From JBGPYM01 sp041493205 (GTDB lineage Bacteria > Bacteroidota > Ignavibacteria > UBA10030 > UBA6906): a stretch of DNA of 18,952 bases. Under the pieces are notes generated by a model. That model was given only the letters and a program-made list of their open reading frames with translations, searched no databases and was not told the origin of the DNA. The position numbers were made by a program, and so were the translations under genes. Of the stretch, positions 8,136 through 15,310 are shown piece by piece. The stretch covers positions 1 to 18,952 of the forward strand of contig JBGPYM010000030.1 of NCBI GenBank assembly GCA_041493205.1. The letters run 5' to 3'. The stretch's first letter is position 1. Each line of letters opens with the position of its first letter.

Positions 8136-9452
8136 TTATCGCTGCTTTCTCTTCCACCACGCGTTCAGCCTCGCGCGTATGTTTTTTTCCTCGCCGATGT
8201 CCGCCGGCTTATAGTAGACCTTGTCCTTCAACCCGTCCGGCAGGTATTGCTGCTCGACGAAATGCTGCTGAAAGTCGTGACTGTATTTATACTCCGCCCC
8301 GTAGCCGAGGTCCTTCATCAGGTTCGTCGGCGCGTTCCGCAGATGCAGCGGCACAGGTTCGTCGGGATGCGTCCGCACGTCGGTCATTGCCTCCTCGATG
8401 GCGGCATAGGCGGCGTTGCTTTTCGGGCACGACGCGAGGAACGTGGCCGTCTGCGCGAGCATGATCCGCGCTTCGGGCATCCCGATCGAATCCACCGCGG
8501 TAAAGCAGGCCGTTGCGAGCGTGAGCGCGTTCGGTACTGCATTCCCGACATCCTCCGACGCAAGGACGACAAGGCGTCGGGCGATGAATTTCACGTCCTC
8601 TCCCCCGTCCAGCATCCGCGCGAGCCAGTAGACGGCGGCATCAGGATCACTCCCGCGGATGCTTTTGATAAACGCGGAGATGGTATTATAGTGCTCCTCG
8701 CCGCCCTTGTCATAGCGGACGTACTTCCGCTGAAATGCCTCCTCGTATTCCTTTTTCCCAACCCTGCGTGCCCCGCCGGCGTCCGGCACAGCAAGCCTGA
8801 CTGCAGTCTCCAGCCCGTTCAACATCATCCGCGCATCGCCGCCGGAGAGAAAGATGAGGTAGTCCCGGTCGTCCGCCGTCACCTGCAGTGCTGCAATCTC
8901 CGGGTCCTGACGGAGGGCGCGGTCGAGAATGGCATTCAGATGCGGCGCGCTCAGCGCCTGCAGAACATAGACCCTGCTTCGCGAGAGCAACGGGGAGATG
9001 ACTTCAAAGGAGGGATTTTCCGTGGTGGCCCCGATCAGGGTGATCACGCCGTCCTCCACGGAGTGGAGCAATGCGTCCTGCTGGGCCTTGTTGAAGCGGT
9101 GGATTTCGTCGATGAACAGGACGGTGCGCCGTCCGGACCGTTCGCGGTGAGCATTCGCCTTGTCGAGCACGTCACGGACGTCCTTGACGCCGGAAGAGAC
9201 CGCGCTAAGCTGGAAAAACGCCGCGCGCGTGTGATGTGCGATGATCCTGGCCAGCGTCGTCTTCCCCGTTCCGGGAGGCCCCCACAGGACCATGGACGAG
9301 ACCTGATCGTTTTCGATCAGGACCCGCAATGGTTTGCCCGGTCCGAGCAGATGCTCCTGCCCGACAAATCCTTCAAGATCTGCCGGGCGCACGCGCTCGG
9401 CAAGCGGGGCGGAAGCGGATGCAGTGTCCGCAGAAGAGCCGAAGAGATCCAT
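8136..9452 (-). CDS. rarA: replication-associated recombination protein A (RarA/MgsA)
   Basis: AAA+ ATPase of the clamp-loader clade, acting at stalled replication forks; the E. coli homologue works with SSB. The 438 residues have normal family length. Visible motifs are the N-terminal APLAERVRP and GQEHLLG box, Walker A GPPGTGKTT (58-66), Walker B LFIDEIHRF (112-120, D115/E116), sensor 1 GATTENPSF and the C-terminal tetramerisation region with VYWLARML and the ending VYYKPADIGEE. The extreme N-terminus MDLFG resembles the LF part of clamp-binding peptides, but this is common in the family and unproven. The gene lies 41 bases after the divIC-like gene and 7 bases before lptD; a functional link to those envelope genes is not evident. 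Confidence 0.96.
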   Translation of the reverse strand: MDLFGSSADTASASAPLAERVRPADLEGFVGQEHLLGPGKPLRVLIENDQVSSMVLWGPPGTGKTTLARIIAHHTRAAFFQLSAVSSGVKDVRDVLDKANAHRERSGRRTVLFIDEIHRFNKAQQDALLHSVEDGVITLIGATTENPSFEVISPLLSRSRVYVLQALSAPHLNAILDRALRQDPEIAALQVTADDRDYLIFLSGGDARMMLNGLETAVRLAVPDAGGARRVGKKEYEEAFQRKYVRYDKGGEEHYNTISAFIKSIRGSDPDAAVYWLARMLDGGEDVKFIARRLVVLASEDVGNAVPNALTLATACFTAVDSIGMPEARIMLAQTATFLASCPKSNAAYAAIEEAMTDVRTHPDEPVPLHLRNAPTNLMKDLGYGAEYKYSHDFQQHFVEQQYLPDGLKDKVYYKPADIGEEKNIRARLNAWWKRKQR

Positions 9453-9493
9453 GGCAACCCGATGCGATGACAGTTGACGGGGACGCGCCCGCG

Positions 9494-9847
9494 TTATTTC
9501 TCGGGGCTCACCTTGTAGATTCTCTCACCATCCCGCACAAGGTTATGCTTCTCCCGTGCAGCCTTTTCAATTGCCTTCTTGTCGCCATCGAGCGCCTTCG
9601 ATTCAGCCTGCAGTGCCTTCCCTTCGTCTTCTGCGGCGCGGATCTTCTTGTCAAGTTCCGTCTTCTCATTCTGGAGCCGGTAGCGCTGAAGGATTCCCCG
9701 GTTTCCGAAGACTGCATAGGCAAGCACCGGTACCCCGACGACAAGAAGAATCAGCAGGCGCCTGTTGCCGAGAAGCTTTCTGAGCAGCGCTCCCGGGTCT
9801 ATCCGGCGCCTGGCCTTCCGGTAAAAGAGATTGTCCGTGTCTGGCAT
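9494..9847 (-). CDS. septum formation initiator, DivIC/FtsB family
   Basis: Small bitopic division protein. Of 117 residues, about 1-30 are a basic cytoplasmic tail, 31-47 a single transmembrane helix (LLILLVVGVPVLAYAVF), and 52-97 a charged coiled coil, followed by the family hallmark AREKHNLVRDGERIYKV. FtsB and DivIC use this coil to join FtsL and FtsQ/DivIB in the divisome. The ATG start lies 7 bases after the ddl stop. DivIC-like fits FCB bacteria, but FtsB and DivIC cannot be told apart from one short sequence, so no symbol is given. Its position beside ddl and near lptD agrees with an envelope and division gene cluster. Confidence 0.87.
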   Translation of the reverse strand: MPDTDNLFYRKARRRIDPGALLRKLLGNRRLLILLVVGVPVLAYAVFGNRGILQRYRLQNEKTELDKKIRAAEDEGKALQAESKALDGDKKAIEKAAREKHNLVRDGERIYKVSPEK

Positions 9848-9854
9848 GACTCGG

Positions 9855-10988
9855 CTATGCCTCCCCGTTCTTATACCATTCCCTGACGGGAGTATATGAC
9901 GTACGCCTGCGGCTCATTTCGCCGTGGCGCTCAATGGCCAGTGTAATCAGGCGGTCGAGGAGCTGGGGATATGAAAGTCCCGACGCCTCCCACATTTTCG
10001 GATACATGCTGATGGCGGTGAAGCCCGGGATGGTATTAACTTCGTTCAGCGTGATTGTTTCCCGGCCCTTCGTCACAAAGAAATCGACCCGGGCCATTCC
10101 TGCACAGTCGATGCTCCTGTAGGCCGTGACCGCCAGTGCGCGGATCCGCCGCATCACGGCAGCCCCGAGCTTCGCAGGAATGACCGCTGTTGTCTTCCCG
10201 TCGACATATTTCGCTTCATAGTCGTAGAATTCATTCGAGGGAATGACTTCGGCCGGCACGGAGGCTTCCGGCTCGTTGTTGCCCAGGACCGCACATTCGA
10301 TCTCCCGTACGTTGCGCAGACCCTGCTCGCAGATCACCTTCCGGTCGAATTCCGCTGCGGACTGGAGTCCGTCGGCAAGTTCGCGTCTGTTATGCGCTTT
10401 GACGATTCCCACGCTTGATCCCGTGTTCGCCGGTTTGACGAAGATCGGGTACGTGAGCTTCTTCTCCGCGGCGCGGGCGGTGGCCGCCGGCTGTGCGCGG
10501 CAGGCGGACGAAAGGAACCAGACGAAGCGCACGATGGGAAGCCCCGCATCGCGGAAGATCTGCTTTTGCACTATTTTGTCCATGCCGACGGCCGATGCGA
10601 GCACGCCCGCGCCGACGTACGGGATATCCGTCAGCTCGAGGAGTCCCTGCAGTGTACCGTCCTCCCCGTAGGTGCCGTGGACAAGAGGGAACACGACGTC
10701 GAGCGATTCACGGCTGTTCTCCCCCGCGGCTAAGGACACCAGTCCGTGGCGCTGCGGCTCGGGCACAAGGAACCTTTCCGGCTCGCGTTCAAATCCGGAC
10801 TTCCCGGTGAGCATCGCGTGGGCCTTTGACGAACTGATCCATCGCCCTTCCGGCGTGATACCGATGGGAATCACCTCGTACCGCTCCGGGTCGAGGGCCT
10901 TCATCACGGAGGCTGCAGACACCAGGGACACCTCATGCTCACCCGACCTGCCGCCGAAGATGATGCCGACTCTCAATTTGCGGTTCAT
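9855..10988 (-). CDS. ddl: D-alanine--D-alanine ligase
   Basis: ATP-grasp ligase that joins two D-alanines for the peptidoglycan pentapeptide, in the cytoplasm. Start chosen at ATG 10988 (MNRKLRVGIIFGG); the frame continues upstream into the aldolase gene but only this start gives the family N-terminus. It overlaps the aldolase stop as ATGA, so translation is probably coupled. In 377 residues (closer to DdlA than to the shorter DdlB) the motifs are GGRSGEHEVSL (12-22), HGTYGEDG (104-111), the glycine loop TGSSVG (189-194), EAKY (258-261, Tyr261 as in D-Ala-D-Ala rather than vancomycin-type D-Lac ligases), R300 and NEVNTIPGF (315-323). The last 20 residues form a basic tail (RRRTSYTP) beyond the usual end. 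Identity is firm. Confidence 0.96.
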   Translation of the reverse strand: MNRKLRVGIIFGGRSGEHEVSLVSAASVMKALDPERYEVIPIGITPEGRWISSSKAHAMLTGKSGFEREPERFLVPEPQRHGLVSLAAGENSRESLDVVFPLVHGTYGEDGTLQGLLELTDIPYVGAGVLASAVGMDKIVQKQIFRDAGLPIVRFVWFLSSACRAQPAATARAAEKKLTYPIFVKPANTGSSVGIVKAHNRRELADGLQSAAEFDRKVICEQGLRNVREIECAVLGNNEPEASVPAEVIPSNEFYDYEAKYVDGKTTAVIPAKLGAAVMRRIRALAVTAYRSIDCAGMARVDFFVTKGRETITLNEVNTIPGFTAISMYPKMWEASGLSYPQLLDRLITLAIERHGEMSRRRTSYTPVREWYKNGEA

Positions 10989-11755
10989 GGGCGGACGTCG
11001 AGTGATGCGAGCTTCTGTTCGATGTAGCGGCGGATCTCCGCCTCGTTCAGGTCCTCCTCCGGCTCCCCGACCGCACACGCGATCTTGTTCGAAAAGTCCT
11101 TTCCGTAACTCTGCACGCTGACCCGCCGCAGCTTTTCCAGCTCGCCGGGCGTGAGCCGCTGCTCACCGCCCAGCAATCTGGCGACAAAGGTGATATGTGC
11201 GGCGTGCTCGACCTTTTCCATTTTGTAATATGCATCCATCGGGTCCGCCCCGAAGGTCACGACACCGTGATTGGCGAGGAGGATGGCTTCGGAGGTTTTC
11301 ACGAAGGGTGCAAGTGAAGCCGCCACTTCGGGCGTGGAGGGCGTCGCGTATTCCGCCAGCGGGATGGCGCCCAGGCCCACGATGACCTCCGGGAAGAGAC
11401 ATCCCTCCAGCGGGATGCGTGCGGTGGCGAATCCGGTCGCAAACACCGGGTGTGCGTGCACAACGGCGCCGCACGCGGGCCGCTCGCGGTAGATGAACAG
11501 GTGCATCCCGGTTTCCGTCGACGGGTTCCCCTGCCCGGGGAGCGGCTTGCCTTCGGGACTGAGCTCCACGAGATCCCTCGGCGTCACCGCCCCCTTGTTC
11601 ACGGCGGTCCGTGTTGTCAGAATATTCCCGGTTGCAAGCCGCGCGCTGACGTTCCCGTCGGTCGCTGCGACGAAGCCGGCGGCGTAGAGCCGGTGGCAGA
11701 CTTCCACCACTGCCGCCGCGGCAGCGTACCGGTCCTGAAATGCGGACGGTGCCAT
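10985..11755 (-). CDS. class II aldolase/adducin family protein (FucA/AraD-like)
   Basis: Zinc-dependent aldolase fold acting on sugar phosphates or similar compounds; the substrate cannot be named. The start at ATG 11755 (MAPSAFQDRY) is chosen because it follows the preceding stop by one base and begins the helix that opens the family. An upstream in-frame ATG would lie inside the lipoprotein gene. Metal ligands are His100 and His102 (VVHAHP) and His163 (ANHG). Glu81 in NPSTET matches the catalytic Glu of L-fuculose-1-phosphate aldolase, and DGNVSAR (33-39) is the phosphate-site motif. Length is 256 residues, with about 40 extra at the C-terminus compared with FucA. A GGAGGG lies 11 bases upstream. 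The 3' end overlaps ddl by ATGA. Why a sugar-phosphate aldolase sits with ddl and lysA is unclear. Confidence 0.88.
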   Translation of the reverse strand: MAPSAFQDRYAAAAAVVEVCHRLYAAGFVAATDGNVSARLATGNILTTRTAVNKGAVTPRDLVELSPEGKPLPGQGNPSTETGMHLFIYRERPACGAVVHAHPVFATGFATARIPLEGCLFPEVIVGLGAIPLAEYATPSTPEVAASLAPFVKTSEAILLANHGVVTFGADPMDAYYKMEKVEHAAHITFVARLLGGEQRLTPGELEKLRRVSVQSYGKDFSNKIACAVGEPEEDLNEAEIRRYIEQKLASLDVRP

Positions 11756-11756
11756 G

Positions 11757-12332
11757 CTATCGTATCCCTCCGGAGGGTTTTCCGTTATACCGTATGTACA
11801 GTTCCGCAAGCGAGACGCTCGGCGGCAATGAGCGTTCCCTGATCTGGTACATGATGCGCTTGGTGTCGATCGGCCACACGATGCGTTGTGAGCCGCGTTC
11901 CCATGATTTGATCTTCCCGTTTGTTCTGACGATATCGCGGCCGTCGTTCACGACGACGAATATTTCCTCGTCCTTGATCTTGATCCCCTCGATCATTTCA
12001 AGTTGTGTAAACGTGTAGGTGATTTCCGCGCTGAGCGTATCGCCGTTTACCATGAATTGTTTCGAAGTGACTTTTCGCCCGTTCCGCTCGAAATCCTTGA
12101 TGCCATCCAGCTCGGCGGACGACATCATGACACCAAAATCGCGGATCCGGGCGGAATCCGTGACCCCGTCGGAACGGATGTCCGTGAGCCGCATATACGC
12201 CTCCCCGCCGCCGCCGTCATTCAGTTTAATCCGGTGTTCCGTGGTCCGCACCAGGAGACACCCCTGCAGGAAAATGCCTGCTGTCAGGAGGATCAGCGGG
12301 GTGAGGAGTACGTTGATGCCGCGTCGGTTCAT
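11757..12332 (-). CDS. lipoprotein of unknown function
   Basis: I do not recognise this family. The protein has about 191 residues from ATG 12332 (MNRRGINVLL). It opens with a classical lipoprotein signal: Arg-Arg, a hydrophobic run of about 16 and the lipobox FLQGC. The mature part is mixed alpha/beta without an obvious enzymatic motif. It contains a Gly run (DGGGGEAYM), strands such as ITYTF and EEIFVVVNDGRDIV, and a C-terminal WPIDTKRIMYQIRER segment. I prefer this start because GAGGG lies 5 bases upstream and the signal peptide is ideal. Another ATG at 12359 overlaps the asd stop as ATGA with AAGGG 3 bases ahead and is a real alternative (about 200 residues). The gene stands one base before the aldolase, inside a metabolic gene run. 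Confidence 0.75.
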   Translation of the reverse strand: MNRRGINVLLTPLILLTAGIFLQGCLLVRTTEHRIKLNDGGGGEAYMRLTDIRSDGVTDSARIRDFGVMMSSAELDGIKDFERNGRKVTSKQFMVNGDTLSAEITYTFTQLEMIEGIKIKDEEIFVVVNDGRDIVRTNGKIKSWERGSQRIVWPIDTKRIMYQIRERSLPPSVSLAELYIRYNGKPSGGIR

Positions 12333-12337
12333 TGCGT

Positions 12338-12342
12338 CCCTC
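12338..12342 (-). promoter_or_regulatory. ribosome binding site supporting the later lipoprotein start
   Basis: On the minus strand GAGGG stands 5 bases before the ATG at 12332. It favours this start over the ATG at 12359, which overlaps the asd stop codon and has AAGGG only 3 bases ahead. Confidence 0.45.
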
Positions 12343-12355
12343 AGGTGATTGATGT

Positions 12356-13351
12356 TCATGCGCCCTTGCTCCACTCTTCGGCGATCTGGACCGCGTTGGT
12401 CGCAGCGCCCTTCCGGAGGTTATCCGCCACCACCCAGAGGTTGAGTCCGTTCGGTACTGTCGGGTCGCGGCGGATGCGGCCGACAAACACTTCGTCCCTG
12501 TCCCAGGCATCCACCGGCATCGGGTAGACGGACGATGCCGTGTCATCCCGCAGGATCACGCCGGGAGCCGCGCGCAGCGCGTCACGCGCCCCCTCAACGC
12601 TGCACGGTCGCTCGAACTCGACGTTCACGGCCTCGCTGTGCCCGCCCCAGACCGGCACGCGCACGCACGTCGCGTTCACACGGATGGTGCTGTCGCCCAT
12701 GATCTTTTTCGTCTCTTCCACCATCTTGATTTCTTCTTTCGTGTATCCATCCTCAAAGAACACATCCACCTGCGGGAGGATATTGAACGCAATCTGATGC
12801 GGGAATTTCTTCTCGCCTCCCGGGCGCCGCGCCAATTCGTCTTCCAGCTGCGTGAGGCCCATCTTCCCTGCGCCCGTGACCGACTGGTAGGTCGCAACGA
12901 CGATGCGGCGGATCTTCCACAGATCGTGCAACGGCTTCAGCGCCACCACCATCTGAATCGTGGAACAGTTCGGGTTGGCAATGATGCCCTTGTGGGCAAA
13001 AAGGGCGCGCCTGTTCACTTCCGGCACAACGAGCGGGACGCCGTCCACCATGCGGAAGGCGCTGCTGTTGTCAATCACAAGCGTGCCGGCCTGCACTGCA
13101 TGGGGCGCGAATTCCCTGCTGACCGATGCGCCGGCGGAAAAGAGCGCTATGTCCACGCCGGTGAATGAAGAGCGAGTGAGCTCGCGGACGGTCACAGCAT
13201 TCCCGTTATAGGTGATGTCCTGTCCTGCGGATCGTGCGGACGCCAGCGGACGCAGGTCCCCCACCGGGAACGCATGCTCCTGCAGAACCTGGAGCATCTT
13301 CCTCCCCACCAGTCCTGTCGCGCCGACGACGGCAACCGTATACCTCTTCAC
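12356..13351 (-). CDS. asd: aspartate-semialdehyde dehydrogenase
   Basis: Reduces L-aspartyl-4-phosphate to aspartate semialdehyde with NADPH, the branch point to diaminopimelate/lysine and threonine/methionine. The 331 residues show the nucleotide-binding GATGLVG (10-16), SAGASVS (72-78), the active cysteine Cys129 in NPNCST, QSVTGAG (156-162) and His238 in the VPVWGGHSE base motif. Length and motifs are those of the bacterial asd type with the short NPNC loop. It starts 6 bases after lysA, putting two steps of the same pathway side by side. Its stop overlaps a possible start of the next lipoprotein gene (ATGA at 12359-12356). Aspartate kinase and the dap genes are not in the window. Confidence 0.97.
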   Translation of the reverse strand: MKRYTVAVVGATGLVGRKMLQVLQEHAFPVGDLRPLASARSAGQDITYNGNAVTVRELTRSSFTGVDIALFSAGASVSREFAPHAVQAGTLVIDNSSAFRMVDGVPLVVPEVNRRALFAHKGIIANPNCSTIQMVVALKPLHDLWKIRRIVVATYQSVTGAGKMGLTQLEDELARRPGGEKKFPHQIAFNILPQVDVFFEDGYTKEEIKMVEETKKIMGDSTIRVNATCVRVPVWGGHSEAVNVEFERPCSVEGARDALRAAPGVILRDDTASSVYPMPVDAWDRDEVFVGRIRRDPTVPNGLNLWVVADNLRKGAATNAVQIAEEWSKGA

Positions 13352-13357
13352 GCCGTC

Positions 13358-14629
13358 TTATCCTTCGTACAATTGTTCCACTGTTTCCCGCTTGCGGATG
13401 AGCCGCAGCGATGATCCGTCCACCAGCACCTCTGCCGCGCGAGGACGTGCATTATAATTCGAGGAGAGCACGTACCCGTAGGCGCCTGTGCACATCACTG
13501 CGAGGTATTCGCCCCTCTCCACGCGCGGAAGAGTCCGGTCCAGTGCGAGAAAATCACCCGACTCGCACAGGGGCCCCACGACGTCCGCCCGCTCGAACCC
13601 CCGTCCGTCGAGCGCGAGCGGGACTATCTGGTGGTGCGCGTTATAGAGGCTCGGCCTGAGCAGATCGTTCATCCCGCCGTCAACGACGATGAAGAGCTTG
13701 TCGTCCGTCTGCTTCCGGTAAAGCACCTTCACAAGGAGCACGCCGGCGTGTGCGATGACCGAGCGCCCCGGCTGGATGGAGAGACGGCAACCCGTTTTCC
13801 GCAGGAGCGGCAGCACCGTTGTAATGAGCGTTGCCGCGGACAGATTGAGCTCCTCGGGCTCCTCGGGCGGGATGCCGGGATGCGCAAGATAGCCGCGGTA
13901 CTGCACGCCGAATCCTCCGCCGAAGTCAAGGTCAGGAACCGGAATCCCCGCCGCACGCAACTGGCCGACCAGCGCCATCAGGCTCTCCGCCGCCTGAAGG
14001 AATGTTTCTGCGCGGGTGATCTGCGAACCGATGTGACTGTGGATCCCCCGGACCTCAATTGACGGGAGGGTGCTGGCCCATCGGAGAACCTCCAGCGCCT
14101 TTTCCGACTGCACACCGAATTTGTTCTGCCGAAGACTTGTGGCCACGTACCGGTGTCCCCCGGCATCGATGTCGAGGTTGACGCGCAACAGGATTCTGGC
14201 CTGTATCCCCTCGCGCGTCGCGATCTGATCCAGAACACCGATCTCCTCCGGAGATTCTACGTTAAACGCGTAGATCCCTGCGCGGAGGCCCGCGCTGATC
14301 TCGTCATCCCGCTTGCCCACACCGCTGAAGGTGATTTTCCCCGGATCGATCCCTGCCGCAAGCGCGATGCGCAGTTCGCCCAGGGAGCCGACATCAGCGC
14401 CGAACCCCTGGCCACCAATCAACCGGAGAAGCTCGCGGTTGGCGTTCGCTTTTACCGCAAAGCACGAAAGATGCGGAACCCCGTCGAATGCGCCCTCGAT
14501 GCTTCTGCAGTGATCTTCCAGCGAGTGCCTGCTGTAGACGTACAGGGGCGTGCCGAAGGCCTCTGCGGCCTCGCGCAATGGAACGGATTCGGCCGTCAGT
14601 GAAGAACCCCGATAGGCAAACTCCTGCAT
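13358..14629 (-). CDS. lysA: diaminopimelate decarboxylase
   Basis: PLP enzyme of alanine-racemase fold III that decarboxylates meso-diaminopimelate to L-lysine. Length (423) and motifs fit: PLP lysine Lys60 in CFAVKAN, HSHIGSQ (197-203), DFGGGFGV (235-242), DGGMNDLLRPSLY and Cys355 in GPLCESGD at the dimer-shared active site. One oddity: the usual EPGR, whose Glu pairs with the pyridine nitrogen of PLP in this fold, reads QPGR (Gln286, codon CAG at 13774-13772), one base from a Glu codon. Arg289, which holds the phosphate, is kept. The gene starts 12 bases after the M50 gene and ends 6 bases before asd. LysA is still the best name, but activity may be changed; a related decarboxylase specificity cannot be excluded. 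Confidence 0.93.
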   Translation of the reverse strand: MQEFAYRGSSLTAESVPLREAAEAFGTPLYVYSRHSLEDHCRSIEGAFDGVPHLSCFAVKANANRELLRLIGGQGFGADVGSLGELRIALAAGIDPGKITFSGVGKRDDEISAGLRAGIYAFNVESPEEIGVLDQIATREGIQARILLRVNLDIDAGGHRYVATSLRQNKFGVQSEKALEVLRWASTLPSIEVRGIHSHIGSQITRAETFLQAAESLMALVGQLRAAGIPVPDLDFGGGFGVQYRGYLAHPGIPPEEPEELNLSAATLITTVLPLLRKTGCRLSIQPGRSVIAHAGVLLVKVLYRKQTDDKLFIVVDGGMNDLLRPSLYNAHHQIVPLALDGRGFERADVVGPLCESGDFLALDRTLPRVERGEYLAVMCTGAYGYVLSSNYNARPRAAEVLVDGSSLRLIRKRETVEQLYEG

Positions 14630-14641
14630 AGCCGGTCTGGC

Positions 14642-15310
14642 TCAGACAAAAAATTCAACAAGTGCCCGGAACGGGCTGAACACCGCTCCGATGAGGGCGT
14701 AGAACGCCTCCGCCACCACCGGGACCCTCATCAGGAAGAGAAACAGGATGACGCCCAGGAACCCGATCCTCATATACTTTTGAGCCGCCTCCGGAGGGAG
14801 GAAACCGGCCAGCACATGCGAGCCGTCGAGTGGCGGCACCGGCAGCATGTTGAACACGGCAAGCACCACGTTCATGTACACGCCTCCGTAGAACATCGTC
14901 ACCAGGAATCTGAGCAGCCCGGTTGCAAGCTGCGGTGCAGTACCTTCAACACTCCGGGTGATGCCCGCACACACGATCACCGCAAGCGTACAGAGAAACG
15001 CAAGAACAAGGTTGGAGAACGGGCCCACGATCGATACAAGGACGTTGTCCCTGCGCGGGTTGTGGAAGTTGCCCGGCTGCACAGGGACGGGCTTCGCCCA
15101 TGCAATAAACACGTGTCCTGCTGCTACAAGGGACACGAGCGGAACCAGAACGGATCCGACCGGATCGATGTGCGGGATCGGGTTGAGCGTCAGCCGCCCG
15201 AGATCGCGGGCGGTCGGGTCGCCGAGCTTGAGAGCCATCCAGCCGTGCGCGATCTCGTGGATGATGACAGAGAACAGGAGGATCGGGAGAACCGGCAACT
15301 CGTTGATCAT
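14642..15310 (-). CDS. site-2 protease family (M50) membrane metalloprotease
   Basis: Intramembrane zinc protease-family protein of the small YwhC/Rv-type group without a PDZ domain. The 222 residues contain several hydrophobic segments (about 6-24, 50-70, 90-116, 128-155, 175-215). The zinc motif HEIAH lies at 18-22 in the first helix and the third ligand Asp162 in NMLPVPPLDGS (154-164), so the active site is complete. NPIPHIDPVGS (43-53) is also typical of this subgroup. Its ATG overlaps the stop of the upstream PLP enzyme gene (ATGA, 15310-15307), which indicates coupled translation. Substrates of this subgroup are mostly unknown, and no anti-sigma factor or other likely substrate gene is adjacent. 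No symbol is warranted. Confidence 0.93.
   Translation of the reverse strand: MINELPVLPILLFSVIIHEIAHGWMALKLGDPTARDLGRLTLNPIPHIDPVGSVLVPLVSLVAAGHVFIAWAKPVPVQPGNFHNPRRDNVLVSIVGPFSNLVLAFLCTLAVIVCAGITRSVEGTAPQLATGLLRFLVTMFYGGVYMNVVLAVFNMLPVPPLDGSHVLAGFLPPEAAQKYMRIGFLGVILFLFLMRVPVVAEAFYALIGAVFSPFRALVEFFV

Noticed and set aside
7869..9470. Long open frame on the plus strand antisense to lptD and rarA
   Set aside because: The opposite strand codes for two clearly recognised proteins. The translation is Arg/Gly/Ala-rich with no family motif, as expected from GC-rich codon use.
11766..11777. Perfect 12-base palindrome CCCTCCGGAGGG
   Set aside because: It has no loop and lies in the last codons of the lipoprotein gene, where it also supplies the ribosome site of the aldolase. 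A chance palindrome is more likely than an operator.
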